Shown here: one piece after another, positions 55,436 through 64,000 of the stretch
Layout of the letters: each line of letters begins with the position of its first letter
How positions within the stretch are numbered: position 1 is the stretch's first letter
Assembly: GCA_030248295.1 (NCBI GenBank)
Contig: JASANH010000497.1
Coordinates: 124,001 to 188,000, forward strand
DNA length: 64,000 bases
Reading direction: 5' to 3'
Source of the DNA: Mesodorylaimus sp. YZB2_4
Taxonomy: Eukaryota > Nematoda > Enoplea > Dorylaimida > Dorylaimidae
Notes under the pieces: model-generated
What the model saw: only the letters and a program-made list of their open reading frames with translations
Told to the model about the DNA's origin: nothing
Databases searched by the model: none
Made by a program: the position numbers and the translations under genes

Positions 55436-57142
55436 TCAGGTAAGTGCATTCGGTTATTTGAAGTCTGTGCGGTCCTGTGTTGTTTTTGTGTCTCCTACTC
55501 GCAAAGTGTAATCTCTGCCCAAATCAGCATTTCATCCCAGTTTAGGCGTTGATTATTCCTCCTGGGACAGTGGGTCCCTAGGGCTGGTATGCAGTGATAA
55601 CGAGGAAACAAAGCAGGTTTGTGAGGGCATGGGGTCACTCCCGTATGTTTTATGTTTGGATGGAGGAGATCAGATCGAGATTCAGGTTTAGGGTTGAATC
55701 AGGATATGCACAGTCGTGCTCTACGTCGTTGTGAGATGGCAGGCCTAAATTTAGGACAATTTCCAGATAATTGTGAGACTGGTCCTTTCAAAATTCGATC
55801 CTAATCGAAGGACTACTTAGAGCAGCAACTTGGGACAACGCTGAGACACCAATTTAGGGCGTGTCACAACCGCTGTCTTATCCGTATATCCTAGAAATGT
55901 GAGGCTGGCCCCAGTTGTCTACTCATGGCTGGGCAGTGAATATTGTAATGTTCACAGCCATCTGGGGTCAGCTGATTGCCTCCGCTGCAAGGTTCTCTGC
56001 ATGGTTGGACAAATATGCATAATCGCCCAAGCAGTGACTTGTCTCACCTGGATCGATCATTAGGGGAACTGATCAGGTTGTACCCACTTGACTAAATCTC
56101 CCGACAAGTAAGCATCTATGTATGGGCAGGGAGAGATCGATTTTTGCTCCATCATAAAACGTTTTAGATTAAGCCTCTTTGATTTTGATTTGCCCGTACA
56201 GGAGATGTAGGAGATGACTTTTTAACCAATCGTGATTGGCATAGGAGATCAATTTTTAATTCTTTTTCACTTAATAGGGCTGTTTTTGGTGGGTCTTGAC
56301 TATGATCCTTCCGTGCAAGGCGCCACGCAGCGTCAGGGTGCCCATCCGTATGGCCACCCCCCCCCCCCCACGATTGCAAAAAACTTCACCTCCTCTGACA
56401 ACCGAGATTCCAACTCACAATCGGGTTGGTTAGGTTTTCGCTGCACCAATGCGAGCTGACCCTCCTAGAAATGGTGCCAATGCGTGCTCACTCAAACGCC
56501 CTTCTGAGGACCCCAGCATCTAGAATTTCCAAGGACCATACAAAGTAGAATGTTGTGTGAACCTATTTCACATTTAGGATCTTGCCCAAACCCCGGTGTA
56601 AAACAGGCTAAATGCGTTTGCTTTCGATCAACGCTATATTTGAATTTCGCGCTTTTTACACTTGCCTGAGCATCAGCCGGGAAATATACTGTAGACGCAA
56701 AATTTGCATTGCGTACAATCAACGAATCGGATTCGGTTTGATTTGGTTTGTTTTTCCTTTCGTTTTGCTCTTCGGCTATCTGAAAATCGAAAAATAAATC
56801 AGGCCTAAGTCTCGTTCTGATTATAACAAAGAATTTTTCTCGCGTTTGGTTCGAAAATTAGTGTGTTTGTCAAACTTTGGTAAGGAGTTAGTTTGTGTGT
56901 CCAAAAATCCTTGATTGAACATGCGGCAAAATTGCATTTTTGTGATATTTCTCACGCATATTTTTCACTCGAATTTTAAAATTTAAAAATACGAAAAAAG
57001 AAGGGCTCATTTGTGTGTAAAAATTTTTAAAATTCGTATTCACTGTAAAGCGAAAAATATCGTTCTTTTTTCTCCCAAGAAATTTTTCTGTTTTTTTTAA
57101 ATCAAATGATTCGTTGTTTTAGATCATTTTTTGCAGTGAAGA
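55436..57142. other. Spacer upstream of RPB2
   Basis: No gene recognised; the last 300 bp are AT-rich and probably contain the RPB2 promoter and 5' UTR. Confidence 0.4.
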
Positions 57143-60100
57143 ATGTATAGCGGTGAAGACGATGTTATGGAGACGGGCGTTGGTGTCGGGGCCGACGAGG
57201 ACGAAGCTATTTCACCCGAATTATGGCAAGAAGATTGTTGGACGGTTATATCGGCGTATTTCGATGAAAAAGGTTTAGTTCGTCAACAATTGGATTCGTT
57301 TAATGAATTTATCGATATGTCAGTGCAACGAATCGTCGAAGACACGCCGCCCGTCGAATTACAAACCGAAGCTCAACATTTAATGGGCGAAATTGAAACG
57401 CCGACAAAATTTAGTTTAAAATTTGAACAAATTTATTTATCCAAACCTACTCATTGGGAAAAAGACGGCGCTCCGGTTCCCATGATGCCGAACGAAGCTC
57501 GTTTGAGAAATTTAACGTATTCGGCTCCCATGTACGTCGATATTACGAAAACGATTACACGCGAAGGCGATGAACCGAAAGAAACGAAATTCGATCGAGT
57601 TTTTATCGGAAAAATTCCAATTATGCTACGAAGTAAATATTGTATTTTAGATAATATGTCGGATCGAGATTGTACGGAATTGAATGAATGCCCGTTGGAT
57701 CCGGGTGGTTATTTCGTCATTAATGGAAGCGAAAAAGTATTAATCGCTCAAGAAAAAATGGCCACGAATACGGTTTACGTATTTAGTATGAAAGATGGGA
57801 AATATGCGTATAAAACTGAATGTCGATCGTGTTTGGAACACAGTAGTCGTCCGACGAGTACCATTTGGGTCAATATGTTATCGCGAGGCGGTGGTTCTGG
57901 ACAAGCTGGTGTTCGAAAAAGTGCAATGGGTCAACGAATTATTTCAATTTTACCTTATATTAAACAAGAAATTCCCATAATGATCGTATTTCGTGCCTTG
58001 GGTTTCGTGGCTGATCACGATATTCTGGAACATATAATTTATGATTTCGACGATCCCGAAATGATGGAATTGGTTAAACCATCTTTGGACGAAGCTTTTG
58101 TTATTCAAGAACAAAATGTTGCATTGAATTTTATCGGCGCTCGTGGCGCGAAACCGGGCGTTACGAAAGAGAAACGTATTAAATATGCTCGAGAAATTTT
58201 ACAAAAAGAAGTTTTGCCTCACGTTGGTGTCAGCGATTTTTGCGAAACGAAAAAAGCATATTTTATCGGGTATATGGTACATCGTTTGTTATTGGCGGCT
58301 TTGGGACGACGAGAATTGGACGATCGTGATCATTATGGAAATAAACGATTGGATTTGGCCGGTCCGTTAATGGCGTACTTATTTCGGGGATTATTCAAGA
58401 ATTTATTAAAAGAAGTTCGATTAGTGGCGCAGAAACATATTAATAAACAGGGCGATTTCAATTTGGAATTGTGCGTGAGAACGAGTATTATCACCAAAGG
58501 ATTGCAGGTGAGGGTGAAAATATATGAGAGTAGACGAGGTGCTGTCAAAAAGTTTTGGCCTGCGAAGGATTCGAACCCGTGCGCGTGCGGTTTTAGTGTA
58601 AAGAACGCGGGTTCGATTCCTGGTCGGGGTAAAGTTTTTTGATTGTCATATCGTGATTGACTTGAAGATTCTGACTGGGTGGGAGGCGATTCAATGGATT
58701 TATAATCCAAGTGGTTTTAGTTTGGAGAACGTAGGCTCGATTCCTGTTCGGACTTGAACTTTTTGATTTTGTCGCATCGTGAGGGTTGGAGCGCCGATTC
58801 CTGGATAAATAGTGGTTTCTGATTGACACTTAATCTGATAGCAATTGAGACGCTGTCAAAAAGCTAAAGCCTGACAGGGATTCGAGCCTGTGTACCTTGG
58901 GTTTTAGTTTAGAGCGCGCGGGTTCGATTCCTGGTCGGGTTGAAGTTTTTTGATTGTCATGACGTTATTGACTTGAAGATTCTGACTGGGTGGGAGGCGA
59001 TTAAATGGATTTGTACTAGTTTATGCATTTAAATGGATCATTAAAGCAATTAAGACGTAGTCAGAAAATTGAAGTCTGACAAGGAATCGAACCCGTGTAC
59101 ATGCAGTTTTATTTTGGAGAACGCGGGTTCGATTCCTGGTCGGGGCTAAAATTTTTATTGTCACGACTAGCAAATTCTTATCGGATTGTTTGGGATGGAG
59201 GGCCGACTCCTGGGTAAATATTGCTTTGTACTTGAAAAAGGGCCGTCATCAATTAGTAATTGAAACGCAATCAAAAAGTCGAGCCCTGGCTGGAGGTCGA
59301 ACCCACGCTCCTGTATTTGAGGGGGAGTTCGACTGCTGGACAGGGATTAACTTTTTGATCGCTTCTCGACTGGTAGATTCTTGTCGGATTGTGGGGGGAT
59401 AAAGGTGCTGGGTTCGATTCCTTGGCGAGGTAAACTTTTTTGATCGTGATGAATTTGAGATTCTGACTAAATGAGAGGCGGATCATGGGATATGTATTAG
59501 TTTATGCTTGTGAGCTTCAGAAATCAGGTAGCAATTAAAACGGAATCAAAAAGTTAAGCCCTGGGAGGGAATCGAACCCGCTCTACTCTAATTGATAGTG
59601 TGCTGGCGAGTGGGTGAGGGTTCGACTCCTGGACAGGGATAGCGTTTTGACTGGTATAGACAGGGTTGCCACCACGCACTAAGTCCTCCTTTGAATTCGT
59701 GCTATCAGGCAGGTGGGGCCCCTGTACGAATTGTGTAGGGATGGGTGTGATGGGTGATGATTGCCTTGACTTACCATCGAATAGCATCGCGTGCTTGGTC
59801 AGGGATTTCTCGCTTCGAATGCACATGGTGTGGGCGGGTAGAAGCCTAGCACGGGAAACGTACATTGCTCTTATGGGCATGGACCCTGATAGCGGCTGTG
59901 CCCTGAATACCCTGCTGTGCGTGGATAGTGGAGCAGTATGCCTGGGGCATAGACCAAGTCAGGTGGAGTTGTTGACAGTGCAGCCCGTAGTGGTGCAACC
60001 CTAACCCACCAGTGCAAGTGCAACCCTAACCCACCAGGCCACGAGGCCCACCGCCCTTTTCCCTCCACACAGACCGCAAAACAACATACACCCGCACCAA

Positions 60101-62763
60101 AAAAAAAATAATAAAACCCCCCCCCCCCCTAGTGCGATAAGCGTTTGGTGATGTGGTAAAACATGAACATGAACATGGTCATAGGAATAGGGGATGGACC
60201 ACCTCCCTAGGGGTGTCGCAGTTTGACTTTCAGCCTGGCCAGGCCTAATAAGACACTTGTCGCCAAGTCATTCGTGGAATTATTGAAAAGTGCAATTCAA
60301 ACTAACTATGGCACTTCACCAGGAAGCAAGTGGTCAAAGGAATAGATGGACCCCCTTTTGCCGAGGTCGTGGGGCGTCTGCCTCTCACACTGACAGGGGA
60401 GGGTTCGACTCTCGCCTGGGTACAAAATGATCGTCAAATATGTGTTCCTTAGCCCTCGAGTGCGCTGTGTGCTTGGCTATAGGTAAAGCATGACATGACC
60501 CCCCCCCCCGGGTGGTTACAGTGTGACGGGTCGTGTAACCCTAATGCAGAGCACGTTTGGGCGATCATCGCTCGCCATCCCTATACTTACCTACAATACA
60601 CCACTCATTCTTCTGTAGCCCACCATCGCTTCCATAGCAGTCAAGAAAATCATAAAGTTTAACCTCGACCAGGAATCGAACCTTCGCTCGTCAATGCAAA
60701 TGCCCAGCAACCCTAGAAACCACGTGTGCACGGGTTCGATCCCCTCTCAGGGTTCAACGTTTTGACAGCGTCTCAATTGCAAGCTCATTCATTTTCATTC
60801 ACAGTATATACTAATATAAATCCTCGGAATCGCCTCTGAATTTCACAAATCACAACAATCAAAAAAGTTTATCCTGGCCATGAGTCGAACCCGTGCTCTT
60901 CAAACTAAAACCGTAGGAGCACGGGTTCGAATCCCTTCAAGAATTGAACTTTTTGACAGTGCCTCGTCTCTTATATTATTCTTTTCCATCAGTAAACTAC
61001 AATCAATAATAAAAGTCAGTGCTTTATCCCTCACAAAGCAGTGAAATCAAAAAATGTAACTCCGGCTAGGAGTCGAACCCGCGGGCACACAGGTTCGAGG
61101 GGCAAAGAAGGATTTGAGAGCCAACCAAGGGGGTTCGTGCCATGTCATACTTAATCCAGCGCACTCGAGGGCTAAGGAACGTAAATAATCATTTTTGACC
61201 CTGGTGGGAGTCGAACCCTCGCCTGTAAGCGTAAGAAGCACACGCCTTAACCCGCCAGGCCACGACCCTGTCCACCAATCCAAATGAGCTTGTGGACTCA
61301 ATGAAGTTATATTTGATAATCATTTTCCGCAGGTGGGAGTCGAACCCCGGGCTGCAAGCGTGAGTGCCAGACGCCTTAACACACTAGGCCACGACCCGAT
61401 ACTGCGAGGCTTGGATGAAAGTAGGGGATTTAAATCATGTTTCTTTTCAGTACTCATTGGCCACCGGCAATTGGGGCGATCAGAAGAAAGCTCACCAATC
61501 GAGGGCGGGCGTATCGCAAGTGTTGAATCGTCTAACCTACGCGGCCACGTTGAGTCATTTGCGTCGTTTGAATTCGCCGATTGGTCGCGAAGGTAAATTG
61601 GCCAAACCTCGTCAATTACATAATACATTGTGGGGAATGATATGTCCGGCCGAAACGCCCGAAGGACAAGCGGTCGGTTTGGTCAAGAATTTAGCCCTAA
61701 TGGCGTACATTTCTGTCGGCTCGCAACCGGCGCCCATTTTAGAATTTTTGGAAGAATGGTCGATGGAGAATTTAGAAGAAGTTGCGCCATCGGCCATCGC
61801 GGATTCGACGAAAATATTCGTGAACGGTTGTTGGGTTGGAATACATCGAGACCCGGAACAATTGATGGTGACTTTGAGGAAACTACGTCGTCAAATGGAT
61901 ATCGTGGCGTCGGAAGTGAGTATGGTTCGCGACATACGCGATCGAGAAATACGTATTTACACCGACGCCGGTCGAGTATGTCGTCCGTTATTAATTGTGG
62001 AAAATCAAAAATTGTTATTAAAACGACGACATATCGAACAATTGAAAGAACGTGAATATTCGAATTATTCGTGGTCGGATTTAGTGGCGTCGGGTGTTGT
62101 GGAATATATCGATACGATGGAGGAGGAAACTGTCATGTTGGCCATGACACCAGAAGATTTGAATACGGAATATTGCGATTCGTATACTCATTGCGAAATA
62201 CATCCGAGTATGATCTTGGGTGTTTGCGCGAGTATTATTCCGTTTCCCGATCATAATCAGTCGCCCAGGAACACTTATCAATCGGCCATGGGCAAGCAGG
62301 CCATGGGCGTGTACACCACCAATTTCCACGTACGAATGGATACGTTGGCGCACGTTTTATGGTATCCCCAAAAACCGTTGGTCACGACGAGATCGATGGA
62401 ATATTTACGATTTAATGAATTACCGGCCGGAATTAATGCGATCGTGGCCATTTTATCTTATACGGGATATAATCAAGAAGATTCGGTTATTATGAATTCG
62501 TCGGGTATTGATCGCGGATTATTTCGATCGGTATTTTTCCGAAGTTATCGCGATCAAGAATCGAATCGTGATAGTTATAATGAGGAGATAATCGAGAAAC
62601 CGACTCGTGAAACGTGTCAAGGCATGAGGCACGCCATTTATGATAAATTGGACGACGATGGTATTATATCGCCGGGTGTTCGAGTGTCGGGCGAAGATGT
62701 GGTGATCGGAAAGACGATCACGTTGCCCGAAGGAGAAGACGACGATTTACAACAAACTACCAA
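57143..62763 (+). CDS. POLR2B: RNA polymerase II second-largest subunit RPB2 (first two coding exons; 3' part outside window)
   Basis: Exon 1 is 57143-58507 (455 codons, phase 0), exon 2 is 61451-62763 (437 codons plus 2 nt, donor gtaagg). RPB2 forms half of the polymerase active-site cleft. Landmarks: acidic start then [91 protein letters not shown], then [59 protein letters not shown] and [14 protein letters not shown], with [12 protein letters not shown] at the end. About 890 of some 1,170 residues are present; the hybrid-binding, wall and clamp anchor regions lie right of the window. Start Met agrees with the family. Intron 1 is 2.9 kb and full of tRNA-derived repeats. Confidence 0.98.
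58555..59645 (+). repeat. Array of palindromic tRNA T-arm elements (family B), RPB2 intron 1, left cluster
   Basis: Five near-complete units (at about 58557, 58868, 59083, 59281 and 59560) and two right halves (about 58727 and 59409). Each about 73-100-bp unit has a reverse tRNA 3' half on the left (type ggattcgaacccg) and a forward 3' half on the right (type gcgggttcgattcctgg). Units are linked by a common spacer with gattctgactgggtgggagg and gcaattgagacgctgtc variants. No unit has a D-arm or anticodon arm. Confidence 0.85.
60365..60502 (+). repeat. tRNA-headed SINE, family A, forward copy in RPB2 intron 1
   Basis: Head ending in gggttcgactctcgcctggg, body aaatatgtgttccttagccc, then tcgagtgcgctgtgtgcttg and tail aaagcatgacatgacc. 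Confidence 0.87.
60655..61085 (-). repeat. Palindromic tRNA T-arm elements (family B), right cluster, inverted
   Basis: Units at about 60660-60755 and 60868-60955 plus a half at about 61062. The linker ttgacagcgtctcaattgc is the reverse complement of the left-cluster linker, so this cluster is inverted relative to 58555-59645. Confidence 0.8.
61138..61270 (-). repeat. tRNA-headed SINE, family A
   Basis: Reverse copy with full head (complement of ggcctggcgggttaaggcg and gggttcgactcccacc) and body. Confidence 0.87.
61305..61400 (-). repeat. tRNA-headed SINE, family A, head only
   Basis: Second reverse copy immediately next to the previous one, containing the tRNA-like head and the first part of the body (tatttgataatcattttcc). 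It ends about 50 bp before RPB2 exon 2. Confidence 0.8.
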
Positions 62764-64000
62764 GTAAGGCTGGGAAACCATGTTTTACCCGGGCGTGGAG
62801 CAGGTGGTGTGAAATGAGGACCCGTGTCCGAGGGATGGAGTCGAGTGGGTGACATGGATGAATTGATTGTGGGTAAAAGCGAGGTTCAGACCAGGGAGCC
62901 TGCGAAGGTGTGGGAAAGATGGGTTAGAAGCTGAAACTATGTTTTACCCTCGCATGGAGCAAGGGATTGGGCCTTACCCCTGTCTGCAGGATGGGTTACA
63001 ATGAGATTCAGATCAAGGAGCCTGTGCTGGTGTGGTAAAGATGGTTTAGAAACTGAAACTATATTTTACCTGTGCATGGAATAGGTAATGTGATGTGAGA
63101 ATGCCAGTTTTGGTTGGCCTGACTTAGGATGAGATGAGTACGCGTCTGCAGGATGGGTTTAGGTGGGTTACAATGAGATTCAGATCAAGGAGCCTGTGAA
63201 GGTGTAAAGATGGTTTAGAAGCTGAAACCATATTTTACCTGTGCATGGAATAGGTGATGTGATGTGAGAATGCCAGTTTTGGTTGGCCTGACTGAGGATG
63301 AGATGAGTCCGCGTCTGCAGGATGGGTTTAGGTTGATGAACTGATTGTGCGTAAAAATGAGTCAAGATAAGGAGCCTGAGGGAGGTGTAGAAAGGGTTTT
63401 TGGGAGCTGAAACTGGGTGATGTGATGTGCCAGTTTTGTTCCGGGCTGGCACGATTAGTAAAGTTCTTGCGGGTCGGTGGAAGACTGATTGTGGGTAAAA
63501 TCGAGGAGCCTGCAAGCTGAAACTGGATTTTACCCGAGGTATGGCAGCGCAGATGATGCGATGTGGTGTGCCAGTTTCGGCCGGGGCTGGCACGATGAAA
63601 TGAGGCCACTGCGGATTGGGAAGCAGTTTAGGTGGACATGGATGAGCTGACTGTGGGCTAAATGAGTTTCGGATGAAGGAACCTGGTGAGATGTAGCGAG
63701 GGTGTTCCCGAAGCTGAAACTATGTTTTACCCGGGCATGGAGCGGGTAATGTGAAGGGATGTGATATGCCAGTATCGGGTTGGGCCTGATCAAGGATGAA
63801 GTGAGACCGCTGTCTGCGAAATGGCATCAATGAGATGATTGTGGGTAATAATAGGTTTCAGATCCAGGCCTGCAAGAGAGGGTAACTCGCCGATTGAAGA
63901 GGTGACAATGGTTGCTGGGTGCAAATTCACAGCCTTGACTATCTTTGGCCAGAATGGATTTGGTTTCCTACTGCCAGATGTCACTTTTGGAGTCCTTGCC
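62764..64000. repeat. RPB2 intron 2 (partial) with degenerate tandem repeat
   Basis: Repeated block containing ggagcctgtgaaggtgt, agaagctgaaac, atattttacc-g-gcatgga, aatgtgatgtgagaatgccag and gttggcctgac. Successive ggagcctg motifs at about 62899, 63020, 63189, 63370 and 63504 give a period near 120-180 bp. Continues to the window edge. Confidence 0.75.

Noticed and set aside
60001..60045. Telomere-like ccctaaccc motifs
   Set aside because: Only two or three scattered copies inside a CCACC-rich stretch, not a tandem array; no sign of a chromosome end.
58555..61085. Annotating each tRNA-like unit as a tRNA gene
   Set aside because: None forms acceptor, D, anticodon and T arms together; only 50913-50985 does.

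Overview
The window is nuclear DNA of an invertebrate animal. Protein-coding genes are split by GT-AG introns with pyrimidine-rich, TTTTCAG-like acceptors. The recognisable proteins are deeply conserved animal housekeeping proteins, and the spaces between them hold transposons, tRNA-derived short repeats and simple-sequence arrays. A protostome, perhaps an ecdysozoan, fits best, but nothing here fixes the lineage.

Layout. 0-6 kb: the 3' part of a flotillin-1 gene, then a complete HMG-CoA reductase gene (10 exons) whose predicted protein lacks the usual multi-pass sterol-sensing membrane domain. 6-21 kb: gene-poor, with a decayed casein-kinase-1/TTBK-like pseudogene, two related Ly6/three-finger secreted-protein genes, a small orphan secreted protein, a dead Tc1 transposon of the IR/DR type, a solo-LTR-like insertion and a mariner-type MITE. 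21-43 kb: a compact block of five genes: TAF2 (+), an ERI3-like DEDDh exonuclease (+), DPM1 (+), NUP62 (-) and inorganic pyrophosphatase (-). DPM1 and NUP62 converge with only 108 bp between their stop codons. 44-51 kb: an unusual Russian-doll nest of transposons that can be resolved layer by layer from target-site duplications, followed by an intact tRNA-Lys(CTT) gene. 51.9-53.6 kb: a GATC-based minisatellite. 55 kb: a possible Gag-like fragment. 57.1-64 kb: the first two coding exons of the RNA polymerase II second-largest subunit (RPB2/POLR2B), which runs off the right edge.

The single-copy genes do not form one pathway: they cover transcription (TAF2, RPB2), nuclear transport (NUP62), glycosylation (DPM1), RNA trimming (ERI3-like), sterol/isoprenoid synthesis (HMGCR), pyrophosphate recycling (PPA) and membrane microdomains (flotillin).

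The most unusual content is in the repeats: (1) a four-level transposon nest with 3-bp and 4-bp duplications; (2) a tRNA-length palindromic element in which two tRNA 3' halves (T-arm plus acceptor strand) face each other, arrayed in both orientations inside an RPB2 intron; (3) a tRNA-headed SINE family with about ten copies in 64 kb; (4) GATC-rich palindromic arrays that recur in introns and spacers and have apparently entered the ERI3-like coding sequence as DQS repeats; (5) a NUP62 gene whose FG domain was enlarged by tandem duplication of phase-1 exons.
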